Source: Pseudarthrobacter sp. fls2-241-R2A-127
GTDB lineage: Bacteria; Actinomycetota; Actinomycetes; Actinomycetales; Micrococcaceae
Length of the DNA: 64,000 nucleotides
NCBI RefSeq assembly: GCF_030209355.1
Contig: NZ_JARVSF010000043.1
Coordinates: 62,001 to 126,000 of the forward strand
Direction: 5' to 3'
Every line of letters begins with the position of its first letter. Position 1 is the first letter of the stretch. The translations under genes and the position numbers were made by a program. This document shows positions 1-7,147 of this stretch, piece after piece. The notes under the pieces are model-generated. The model saw only the letters and a list, made by a program, of their open reading frames with translations, had not been told where the DNA came from and searched no databases.

Positions 1-584
1 AGGATGTGGCTGGAGAGGAGCACGGTGGCGCCGCGCTCGACGACGGCGAGCAGCTCCCTGCGGAAGACCGCCTCCATGAGCGGGTCAAGGCCGCTGGTGG
101 GTTCGTCGAGCAGGTAGAGCTCGGCGTCCGTGGCGAGGGCGGCGATCAGCGCCACCTTCTGCCGGTTGCCCTTGGAGTAGGCGCGCCCTTTCTTGGCCGG
201 ATCAAAGTCGAAGGCCTCGCAGAGCCGGTCCTTGCTGCGCCGGTACCCGGCACCGTCCGCTGTTCCGCCGCGCAGCCGGGAGAGCAGGTCGATGGTCTCG
301 CCGCCGGAAAGGTTGGGCCACAGCCGGACGTCCCCGGGGACGTAGGCCAGGCGGCGGTGCAGTTCAACGGCCCGGGTCCACGGGTCCAGGCCAAGGACGG
401 TGGCCGAACCGGATGATGCCTTGGCCAGGCCCAGCAGGATGCGCAGGGTGGTGGATTTCCCCGCCCCGTTTGGTCCCAGGAAGCCATGGATCTCCCCTGC
501 CCGGACATCGAGGTCCAGGCCGTCCAGGGCCCGGACCCTGCCGAAATTCTTATGCAGGCCCACAGTTTGGATGACAGTGTTCAT
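1..584 (-). CDS. ABC transporter ATP-binding protein (3' end cut by window edge)
   Basis: Cytoplasmic ATPase subunit of an ABC exporter or drug-type transporter. Reading leftward from ATG at 584 the protein begins MNTVIQTVGLHKNFG. It has Walker A GPNGAGKST near residue 36, a degenerate signature SKGNRQK, Walker B LYLLDEPTSGLD, and runs off the window at SSH of the H-loop. The first 194 residues are present. The signature and the Q-loop region resemble CcmA/DrrA-type ATPases that pair with a separate permease, which would lie outside the window. It is divergent from the MFS gene at 637. Family call is firm; substrate unknown. Confidence 0.9.
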   Translation of the reverse strand, partial: MNTVIQTVGLHKNFGRVRALDGLDLDVRAGEIHGFLGPNGAGKSTTLRILLGLAKASSGSATVLGLDPWTRAVELHRRLAYVPGDVRLWPNLSGGETIDLLSRLRGGTADGAGYRRSKDRLCEAFDFDPAKKGRAYSKGNRQKVALIAALATDAELYLLDEPTSGLDPLMEAVFRRELLAVVERGATVLLSSHI

Positions 585-636
585 GGATTAAGCTTCGGAG
601 TTTTCACAAGTTTGTGAAGGTACTAAAGTCCCAATC
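585..636. promoter_or_regulatory. Divergent promoter region with 16-bp palindrome
   Basis: This 52-bp gap separates the divergent ABC ATPase and MFS genes. It contains a perfect inverted repeat TTCACAA-gt-TTGTGAA at 603-618 and a -10-like TACTAA at 621-626 facing the MFS gene. The palindrome sits just upstream of the -10, where a dimeric repressor operator would be expected. The binding protein is not encoded beside it in the window. Operator role is inference. Confidence 0.5.
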
Positions 637-1815
637 ATGAGCACTGATGGCCAGGCTGCCCGCTCCTCCTCGGCGCCCTTGTATGCAGCGGGGTTCGTCA
701 CTGCTTTCGGCGCCCACAGCATCGCGGCCGCGCTGGGCGCCCAGAGCGGCAATATCGGCTTGACGCTGCTGAACCTCGGCATCCTCCTGGCCCTGTACGA
801 CGTCGCCGAGGTGTTCCTCAAACCCGTCTTCGGCGCACTCAGTGACCGGATCGGCGCCAAACCCGTGGTCGTGGGCGGGCTGCTGGCCTTCGCCGCGCTG
901 TCGCTGATCGGACTTGGCGCGGCCGATCCCCTGGTCCTTGCCCTGGCCCGGCTGGGACAGGGGGCGGCTGCGTCGGCCTTCTCGCCGGCGTCGTCCGCAA
1001 TGGTGGCCCGGATGGCCCGCGGCGGAAAGGCGGGCACCTACTTTGGCAGGTACGGGTCCTGGAAGAGCCTGGGCTACATCATCGGCCCGCCGCTGGGCGC
1101 TGGGCTGATCCTGGCGGGCGGTTTTCCCCTGCTGTTCGGAGCCCTCTCCGCCGTGGCCGCGGTGACGGCGCTTTGGGTGCTGGTGTCCGTCCCGCACCTG
1201 CCGCCGCTGCCCCGGAAGCGGTACACGGTGATGGACCTCGCCCGGCAGATTGGCGAGCGCCGGTTCCTGGTGCCCACGCTGGTGCTTGCCGCGTCCACCG
1301 GAGCCTTGGGTGCCGCCGTCGGCTTCCTCCCCGCGCTGGCCGCCCGCCATGGCATGGACGCGTTCGCCGGCACTGCCGCGGTGAGCGTGGTGGCGCTGGG
1401 GTCGGTGCTCACCCAGCCGTGGATCGGGCGGCTGCGGGACCGGAACGCCGTCACCGACAACAAAGGCACCACCGCCGGGCTCCTGCTGATCGCCGCCGGC
1501 ATCGCCGCGGTTGCCGTGGCCCCGGGCGTGGTGACCATTTTCGTCGCCGCGGCATGCATCGGCACCGGGATCGGCGCCGCCACGCCCCTGGGGTTCGCGC
1601 ATCTGGCGGACACCACGCCGCCAGAGCGGATGGGCCGGACCATGGGCTCGGCCGAACTGGGCCGCGAACTGGGCGATGCCGGCGGCCCGCTCCTGGTGGG
1701 CGGCATTGCCACGGCCACGGCACTGCCGTTTGGACTGGGTGTCCTTGCGGTCCTGGTGGGGGCAGCCAGCATCCCCCGGCTCGACCCCGTCAAGCCGGGT
1801 GCCACCGGCCCCTGA
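637..1815 (+). CDS. MFS transporter
   Basis: Integral membrane secondary transporter of 392 residues, the usual MFS length. Repeated hydrophobic segments cover the whole length. The loop motif GALSDRIGAKPVVVGG (about residues 66-81) matches the MFS loop 2-3 signature, and a related motif occurs in the second half (GRLRDRNAVTDNKG). Strong similarity in style to drug or sugar efflux MFS proteins; the substrate cannot be read from sequence. It has its own divergent promoter with a palindromic operator candidate. Start ATG 637 is the first in frame. Confidence 0.88.
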   Translation: MSTDGQAARSSSAPLYAAGFVTAFGAHSIAAALGAQSGNIGLTLLNLGILLALYDVAEVFLKPVFGALSDRIGAKPVVVGGLLAFAALSLIGLGAADPLVLALARLGQGAAASAFSPASSAMVARMARGGKAGTYFGRYGSWKSLGYIIGPPLGAGLILAGGFPLLFGALSAVAAVTALWVLVSVPHLPPLPRKRYTVMDLARQIGERRFLVPTLVLAASTGALGAAVGFLPALAARHGMDAFAGTAAVSVVALGSVLTQPWIGRLRDRNAVTDNKGTTAGLLLIAAGIAAVAVAPGVVTIFVAAACIGTGIGAATPLGFAHLADTTPPERMGRTMGSAELGRELGDAGGPLLVGGIATATALPFGLGVLAVLVGAASIPRLDPVKPGATGP

Positions 1816-1851
1816 GCAGCCGTCCAGCTTTTTGTGTCACCCTTAAGCGCG

Positions 1852-2757
1852 ATGACTTCTTCACGGCAACTCCCCACCCGGACACTGTCCCGGCCTGCTC
1901 CGGGCTCGGCCTTCCTGTTTGTGCTGTCCACAGTGGCCTGCGTTGCCGGGCTGGTTGCCACCTACAACTTCTTCGTCCAGACGGCCACAGGCCAGTTCAT
2001 CGATGAATCCGCTCTAGTGGAAGCCGTGGACATTCACGGACCCGCCGGGAAGGCCGCCACCCAGTTCCTGGACTGGCTGCCCACGATCTCCCTGGTGATG
2101 GCCGCCGTCGTGGTTCTGTTCGTCACGGTGATCCGGCGGCACTGGGCGGAAGCTGGGATCGCCGTGGCGGCGTGCATCGGCGCCAACGTGGCAACGCAGG
2201 TACTCAAGGACCTGCTGCCGCCCCGCCCTGACAAAGGCGTGCTCACCCTTGAGCTCAACTCCCTGCCGTCCGGGCACACCACGCTGGCGGCGTCCGCTGC
2301 GGCCGCCGTGTTCCTGATGGCATCCCCGCGGTGGCGCCCCATGGCCGGCTTTATTGGCGGTTCCTTTGCCATCGCCTCCGGCGCCTCCACGTTGATCAAC
2401 CAGTGGCACCGGCCCGCGGATGTGGTGGCCGCGTTCCTCCTGGTGGGCGCCTTCATGATCCCCGCGGGCTGGCTGATCCTGCGCCGTGGTTCCTGGAATG
2501 AGTGGGACGGGTTCGGCCGGCATCTAGGCTCGGCCCGCATCTGGTTGACGCTTCCGGTGCTGATCGGGCTGGCCGCGGCCGGGGTGGCGTTTTACTCGCT
2601 CATCCGGATTGCGCCCGGCCCTTGGCAGGAATCAAGCACCACCAACTACTTCTGGGCCGGGATCTCGCTGATTGTCATCGCGGGGTACCTGGCCACGGTG
2701 GCAACAACGTCGCTGTTCGCGTTCGCGGCCCGGCGCAGGGACGCTCCCGGCCTGTAG
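1852..2757 (+). CDS. PAP2 superfamily membrane phosphatase
   Basis: Membrane-bound phosphatidic-acid-phosphatase-type enzyme of about 301 residues, likely acting on lipid or undecaprenyl pyrophosphates at the outer face of the membrane. The three PAP2 motifs are visible: KDLLPPRP, PSGH, and S-TLINQW-H-RPA-D, supplying the catalytic His/Asp residues. About six hydrophobic segments. ATG 1852 was chosen; a GTG at 1834 would add six residues. Possibly cotranscribed with the MFS gene 36 bp upstream. Specific substrate unknown. Confidence 0.85.
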   Translation: MTSSRQLPTRTLSRPAPGSAFLFVLSTVACVAGLVATYNFFVQTATGQFIDESALVEAVDIHGPAGKAATQFLDWLPTISLVMAAVVVLFVTVIRRHWAEAGIAVAACIGANVATQVLKDLLPPRPDKGVLTLELNSLPSGHTTLAASAAAAVFLMASPRWRPMAGFIGGSFAIASGASTLINQWHRPADVVAAFLLVGAFMIPAGWLILRRGSWNEWDGFGRHLGSARIWLTLPVLIGLAAAGVAFYSLIRIAPGPWQESSTTNYFWAGISLIVIAGYLATVATTSLFAFAARRRDAPGL

Positions 2758-2773
2758 AGGATTACCGGCGCCG

Positions 2774-3085
2774 TCAGTACGCGTCGCCGGGGTCCGCCGA
2801 ATCCCGGCCGATGCTTTCCTCCATCGCGGCCGCCAGCTCAACTTCGTCAAGGTAGCGGGCGGCGGGCTTTCCCGTCTCCTTGGCCAGCCTGTCCATGGTG
2901 GCCAGGTGCTGGCGTGCCAGTTCGATGGCGAGCTGCTCAACTATGCTGGGCCCGTTCCGCACCACCAGGTCGCTGAGGTACGCCTGGAGCCTGCCGGCCG
3001 GCTTTCCCGGGGCCCGGGACTCGGCGGCGACAAGCCGGGTGAGGGCCGCGGCAGCGACGGCCGGTTTGTCGCTGAAGAGTTCCAC
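2774..3085 (-). CDS. Hypothetical small helical protein
   Basis: A 103-residue, Ala-rich, predicted all-helical protein beginning MELFSDKPAV. It has no signal peptide or membrane segment. It contains many charged helical faces (EQLAIELARQHLATMDRLAKETGK) typical of small coiled proteins. It converges with the PAP2 gene with a 16-bp gap. I do not recognise the family. Codon use is typical of its neighbours, which supports it being real. Confidence 0.6.
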   Translation of the reverse strand: MELFSDKPAVAAAALTRLVAAESRAPGKPAGRLQAYLSDLVVRNGPSIVEQLAIELARQHLATMDRLAKETGKPAARYLDEVELAAAMEESIGRDSADPGDAY

Positions 3086-3393
3086 GTTCGTCCCTCCATA
3101 GCGGCGGGCGGGATGGGTAGCGCCCGGATCCGTAGCTACAATTTAGCCCCTTCCCGGTGCGCCGGTAAGGGGTCGTTGTACCCGAACGGGACCCGCGGGC
3201 AGCCCAGGATCCGCCGGTGGGCGGCCCCATTTTACGGGGCCGGCCGGGCACCCGGCCGGCAGCGGAAACTCTTGACCGAACCTTGCGGAATTTGCTCCAA
3301 GTAACTTGAGCGCCGCCGTCGATAGTTGCTAGTGCCTGGCGGCGTCTTGAAGTGGGCGCCCCCAGGCGCTCCAGTATCTGCGGCGGGCCAGGC
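3086..3393. other. Gene-free gap with GC hairpins
   Basis: A 308-bp gap between two leftward genes. It holds a hairpin GGCCCC-attttac-GGGGCC (3223-3241), overlapping a second inverted repeat GCCGGCCGGG/CCCGGCCGGC (3239-3260). One or both may end leftward transcription of the VOC gene, although no clear U-tract follows. No ORF with coding character was seen. A promoter for the 103-residue gene may lie near 3100-3150, where the sequence is locally AT-richer (ctacaattta). Confidence 0.4.
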
Positions 3394-3768
3394 TCAGGGT
3401 TCGAGCCGCCTGCGCAGGAGGCAGAACTCATTGCCCTCCGGGTCCTGCAGGACGTGCCATTGCTCCCCGCCCGTCTGCCCGACGTCCGCCGGCCGGGCAC
3501 CCAGCGCCAGCAACCGTTCCAGTTCGGCATCCTGGTCCCGGTCCACCGGGTTGATATCGATGTGCAGCGGAAGCCGACCCACCCGCGGGTTGCTGCTGCG
3601 GCTGAAGATGATGGTGGGCTGGAGTCCGCCGAACCCGGCGGCCGGCCCTATTTCGACCGCACCCTCCTCCCGGTCCAGCTCGACGTAGCCAAGGACCCCG
3701 CACCAGAACCGCGCGAGCAGTCCGGGGTCGGCGCAGTTCAGGACGAGTTCACTGATTCGGGATGACAT
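3394..3768 (-). CDS. VOC family (glyoxalase-like) protein
   Basis: Cytoplasmic protein of 124 residues, the size of a single vicinal-oxygen-chelate domain. It opens ISELVLNCADPGLLARFWCGVLGY and ends with LQDPEGNEFCLL, the characteristic first and last strands of the fold. Putative metal ligands are near LHIDI and EFCLL. Members bind metals for isomerase, dioxygenase or drug-binding roles; none can be assigned here. It is separate from the SipW operon that follows. Confidence 0.85.
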   Translation of the reverse strand: MSSRISELVLNCADPGLLARFWCGVLGYVELDREEGAVEIGPAAGFGGLQPTIIFSRSSNPRVGRLPLHIDINPVDRDQDAELERLLALGARPADVGQTGGEQWHVLQDPEGNEFCLLRRRLEP

Positions 3769-3957
3769 GACCGCAGTCTACCGACGCGCAAACCCCTTCT
3801 CGCGGCGTATCTTCCGTCTGCGCTCCACGTCGGGTGCCCACGGGCTCCCCTTCGCCGGGTATATGGTGGCCGCCAGGCCAGCTCTGCAGGAGGAGGCGCC
3901 ACTGCTGGGGGGGGTGCAGCGGCACCTTCTTCCGCCGGGCTGGCGGATGGCCGGCGC

Positions 3958-4455
3958 CTAGAACGTGGTGGACAGGCAGGTGACCTTGTTGCTGTTGTTT
4001 CCTTGCTCCAGCGACACCGTGGCCGAGGCGGTGGCCTGTGATTGGTCCGCGTACGTCGCCGTCACCCGGATGGTCAACGGGGTGGTGGTCCGGTTGGCCA
4101 CCACGATCTTCGACGCAATGGTCAGAGTGACCGTGCTGGTTGTTCCCAGGCTCACCGATTCGGTGTAGGCCGGCCCGTAGGTGCCATTCGATTGGAGCGC
4201 GGCGTAGCTGAGTGCCGTGGGCGCCGTGGACCCCACTGCGGACAGGGTTGCTGTCTGCCGGGGGCTGTCGTTGGTGCACGTGAATCCGGAGAACGATTGA
4301 GTCGGCCAGGTTCCGGACGCCGTGACGGCCATGGTCGCCGTCGCGCTTTGCTGCCAGAGGGCCGAGGCCGTGCCGGTGCCTGCGCCCAGCAGCACCGTGA
4401 GCGCGAACGCCCCTACGGCCAGTCCGGCGCCTGGAATGTTCCCCAGCCGCGGCAC
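3958..4455 (-). CDS. SipW-dependent secreted protein 3
   Basis: A 165-residue secreted protein. The N-terminal hydrophobic segment (GLAVGAFALTVLLGAG) is followed by TASALWQQSATA, the Ala/Trp cleavage-region style of SipW-tagged (TasA/camelysin-like) proteins. The mature part is Ser/Thr-rich and beta-rich with two Cys (FTCTND and VTCLS) that could form a disulfide. The stop codon of sipW (4456) directly abuts its start, so it is the last gene of the four-gene leftward operon. Likely a cell-surface or extracellular-matrix structural protein. Confidence 0.75.
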   Translation of the reverse strand: MPRLGNIPGAGLAVGAFALTVLLGAGTGTASALWQQSATATMAVTASGTWPTQSFSGFTCTNDSPRQTATLSAVGSTAPTALSYAALQSNGTYGPAYTESVSLGTTSTVTLTIASKIVVANRTTTPLTIRVTATYADQSQATASATVSLEQGNNSNKVTCLSTTF

Positions 4456-5085
4456 TTAGGCCGCCTCGGCAGCGGGGTCATCCTGCTTGCGGGTCTTGCG
4501 CATGGACTTGTAGACCGTGATGGAGCCGTAGCCGATCAGTGCCACGGCCGCGATGACCGTCCACATTTCCCGGTCCGAGTTGCCCAGGAAGTTTGCCACG
4601 AAACCAACGTAGGGGACGGCGTAGAACAGTTTGCCCTTGACCTGGATGGCCCGGATGGGCTCGGGATCGTTGGCGCCGTTGTTGTCGCCTTTGGTGATGA
4701 GCGTCTTCTCGCCGGACTGGGTGGACCCAAACCCGACAATCCGGTGCGTTTCCACATCGGGCCGGCCCGAGTACAACTGGAAGGTGATGACGTCGCCGTA
4801 CTTGAGTTCGTCGAACGGCGCCGGTTTCATCACCATGAAGGTGCCCGGCGGGTAGTGCTGCGCCATGGACTTGGTCAGTATGGTGTAGGTCTGCGAACCG
4901 GTGGCCACCGGAACCACGATGAGGACAAGGGCGGCGAACAGCGCCACCAGCATCGCTGCCATGCTCAGCATGCGTCCGACGACGGCCCAGGCACCTTTGC
5001 GCCCGCGTGACCGTTTTGGCGCGGCTGCCGGAGTTGCCGGTTCGGTGCCTCCGCCGAGAAGGCGTTCGGTCAGGTCAGCAGCCAC
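4456..5085 (-). CDS. sipW: Signal peptidase I, ER/archaeal (SipW) type
   Basis: Membrane serine protease of 209 residues that cleaves the atypical signal peptides of its operon neighbours. The catalytic Ser is in TKSMAQHYPPGT (Ser73). The general base is His, in VETHRIVG (His114), rather than Lys, which marks the SipW/ER class; an Asp follows in TKGDNNGAND. Transmembrane segments are near residues 38-62 and 170-190. Its start overlaps the stop of the upstream substrate gene by 11 bp, implying translational coupling. It is the only SipW visible in the window, although a second substrate set lies at 48-53 kb. Confidence 0.92.
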   Translation of the reverse strand: MAADLTERLLGGGTEPATPAAAPKRSRGRKGAWAVVGRMLSMAAMLVALFAALVLIVVPVATGSQTYTILTKSMAQHYPPGTFMVMKPAPFDELKYGDVITFQLYSGRPDVETHRIVGFGSTQSGEKTLITKGDNNGANDPEPIRAIQVKGKLFYAVPYVGFVANFLGNSDREMWTVIAAVALIGYGSITVYKSMRKTRKQDDPAAEAA

Positions 5086-5683
5086 TGGGCACCCCGCAGA
5101 GTTGACGTGCGGTGAGTGGAAGGGTGATGGTCACTGCTTGTCCTTTCACTGTTGACGGTGCGCCGGAGGCGAGGCTGACCTGGAAGCAGAAGATGGTGGA
5201 ACCGCCTTTGCCCAGCGTGGGCGAGACGAGACCGCTGGTGCTGATCTGCGCGTAGCCGGTGCTGGAGCTGCATTCCGTAGTGGAGGCGGCGGTCTTCGAG
5301 TTCACGATGATGTAGGAGGCCAGGGTTCCGCTGCCGGAGTTTGCCACTGTTGGCTGGCCCACCGTGATGGTGGTGTTGAACTGGCCGCCGGCGTTGGTGT
5401 TGTTGGTGACCACCACTCCCCCGGAGACTGAGGTGCCCGGGCCGAGGGTCCCTGCGGGAGACAGTGCCAGGTTCGCCGGAGTCCCGTTGGCCAGGGTCAT
5501 GTTGGTGGTGGCCCCGGAGTTGACCGCCGTCAGCGCTACATCAAACGACGCCGCCGAGACGGTTCCGGGAGCGGCCACTGCCGAGGCGTTCCAGAGGGCA
5601 AATGTTCCCTGCACGGTGAACAGGCCGAGGACCACGGCCGCGGCGATCAACGCCGCCGCCTTCAGTGCGCGCTTGGTGCGCAT
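5075..5683 (-). CDS. SipW-dependent secreted protein 2
   Basis: A 202-residue secreted protein starting MRTKRALKAAALIAAAVV, with the cleavage region FALWNASAVAAPGTV. The start at 5683 is supported by a CAGGAGG ribosome site; an upstream in-frame start would extend it only into the intergenic hairpin. The mature domain is Thr/Ser/Val-rich beta structure with Cys at TECSSS, FCFQV and the C-terminal LCGVPSGC. It overlaps sipW by 11 bp. Expected to be a matrix or surface fibre component by analogy with TasA-like proteins. Confidence 0.8.
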   Translation of the reverse strand: MRTKRALKAAALIAAAVVLGLFTVQGTFALWNASAVAAPGTVSAASFDVALTAVNSGATTNMTLANGTPANLALSPAGTLGPGTSVSGGVVVTNNTNAGGQFNTTITVGQPTVANSGSGTLASYIIVNSKTAASTTECSSSTGYAQISTSGLVSPTLGKGGSTIFCFQVSLASGAPSTVKGQAVTITLPLTARQLCGVPSGC

Positions 5684-5718
5684 GCGGTTTCCTCCTGGTC
5701 CTGTTTCCTCGTGCTGCC

Positions 5719-5746
5719 GGCCGGGTGGCCCTGGGGCCACCCGGCC
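5719..5746 (-). terminator. Intercistronic hairpin inside the SipW operon
   Basis: Perfect 12-bp inverted repeat GGCCGGGTGGCC-ctgg-GGCCACCCGGCC between the first substrate gene (stop 5755) and the second (start 5683). It has no downstream T-run on the transcribed strand, so it is more likely a partial attenuator or an mRNA-stabilising stem. Either would raise the first gene's transcript relative to sipW. Confidence 0.6.
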
Positions 5747-5754
5747 AAGTCAGG

Positions 5755-6294
5755 CTAGGAAAGGCCGGGCTGCGTTACCTGGGTCAGCTGGAAAGCTACG
5801 CTGCCGAAGTTGTAGCTCGCCGTGGTGTCCGCGCGGCCGGTGGTGGTGGACAGGAATTCGAACGTGATGGTTGCGGTGACCGTCTGGTCCGAGCCGGTGG
5901 GCTTGAGCGGGTTGGAAACCGCAGTGCCGCCGACGGTGAGCACCGGAGCGCTGACCGAGACGTTGGTAGACGTGAAGCCGTTGGTGGGGGTGATGCCGGT
6001 GGTGGCAACGTTGGCGGCCATCTTGTTGCCCACCAGCTTCACGGTGAGCGGCTGGGTGAACGTGAGCTTGTCGCCGGGAACGACTTTGTAGGCGGTGATG
6101 TCCGGGATGACGGTGCCGGCACGGTCGGTCCAGACGCCGTTGGCGGCCGTGACGTTCAGGTCACCGGCAACGATGGTGCCCGGCGCGGCGGTTGCTTCTG
6201 CGTTCCAGTTGGCCAGGGTTCCCCCGCCGCCCAGCAGCAGTGCGGCGCCAACGGCGATGGCGGCAGTTCCCTTGACCAGAGTGCTGTTCTTCAT
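5755..6294 (-). CDS. SipW-dependent secreted protein 1 (alternate-type signal peptide)
   Basis: A 179-residue secreted protein and first gene of the leftward operon. N-terminus MKNSTLVKGTAAIAVGAALLLGGGGTLANWNAEATAAPGTI fits the alternate-type signal peptide family, with W-N after the hydrophobic core. The mature part is beta-rich and lacks Cys. It has a strong ribosome site (GAGGGGA) before ATG 6294. Position as first gene, upstream of a strong hairpin, suggests it is the most abundant product, as expected for a major fibre subunit. Function is inferred from family and context. Confidence 0.82.
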   Translation of the reverse strand: MKNSTLVKGTAAIAVGAALLLGGGGTLANWNAEATAAPGTIVAGDLNVTAANGVWTDRAGTVIPDITAYKVVPGDKLTFTQPLTVKLVGNKMAANVATTGITPTNGFTSTNVSVSAPVLTVGGTAVSNPLKPTGSDQTVTATITFEFLSTTTGRADTTASYNFGSVAFQLTQVTQPGLS

Positions 6295-6469
6295 GATGTC
6301 CCCTCAGACTTTATGGTGTTCGTTTGACTAGCTGGGACCTACCTTGCAGGGCCAAGCTCAGGAAGTGAGGGGGTAAAGGGTCAACAAATGCTCAAGGTAT
6401 TTGAAATTTCAACCGGGGCCTGACCTGCACTAATACGGGATTGGACCCTCGGCTGCCATGGCTGCTTGC

Positions 6470-7147
6470 TCAGGACACGGTGTAGGAGTTCAACGGCCTT
6501 CCGGTGCTGCCGTAGGTGAGGTCCAAGACCAGGAGGCCTTTCCGTTCCAGCGTGCTCAGGTAGCGCTGGGCGGTTGGCCTGCTGACGCCAAGTTGCTCGG
6601 CAATTTCCGCAGCGTTGACGGGCCCGCGGGCCGTCCGGACGGCGTCGAACACTTTCTGCATGGTGGGCTGCAGGCGCGGTGCCGGGGCGGCTGCCTTGAT
6701 CCCTGCCAACCGCGCCTTGTAGAGATTGTCAATGGTTGCCTGGTTCGCCGTCGAAACGGACTCAAGCTCCTCGCGCCACTTCTTGTAGGCCTCCAGCTGC
6801 GTGCGGAGCCGCTCGAACCCGAAGGGCTTGACCAGGTAATAGATGGCTCCGCTGGTCATCGCGGACTTGACCGTGGCCAGGTCCTGCGCCGCGGTGATCA
6901 CGATGCTGTCTATTTGGGTTCCGGCTGCTTGCAGGGACCGCAGGAGGGAGAGTCCATCCTCGTCCGGCAGGTGGATATCCAGCAGGAGAAGGTCCGGCTG
7001 GAGGCGGACAATTGCCTCCCGCGCCGCCGCCGCCGTATAGACCTGGCCGACGCATTCGAATCCGTCCACCCGCTCCACCCTGGCCGCATGGATGCCTGCC
7101 ACCCGGAAATCGTCGTCCACTACGAGCGTCTTAATCAACGCCTGCAC
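6470..7147 (-). CDS. Response regulator, CitB/DcuR type
   Basis: Cytoplasmic response regulator of 225 residues. The receiver domain starts IKTLVVDDDF, has phospho-acceptor Asp57 in LLLLDIHLPD, the conserved Thr/Ser region VITAA, and Lys in YLVKPF. The C-terminal half (AEIAEQLGVSRPTAQRYLSTLERKGLL) is a winged helix of the CitB/DcuR kind. GTG 7147 was chosen because it overlaps the kinase stop by 17 bp with a GAGGA site 5 nt upstream. It pairs with the adjacent CitA-like kinase and probably controls the divergent ABC importer. Confidence 0.9.
   Translation of the reverse strand: MQALIKTLVVDDDFRVAGIHAARVERVDGFECVGQVYTAAAAREAIVRLQPDLLLLDIHLPDEDGLSLLRSLQAAGTQIDSIVITAAQDLATVKSAMTSGAIYYLVKPFGFERLRTQLEAYKKWREELESVSTANQATIDNLYKARLAGIKAAAPAPRLQPTMQKVFDAVRTARGPVNAAEIAEQLGVSRPTAQRYLSTLERKGLLVLDLTYGSTGRPLNSYTVS

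Noticed and set aside
604..1602. Long antisense frame across the MFS gene
   Set aside because: Gly/Arg/His-rich composition typical of a shadow frame; the MFS frame has clear family motifs.
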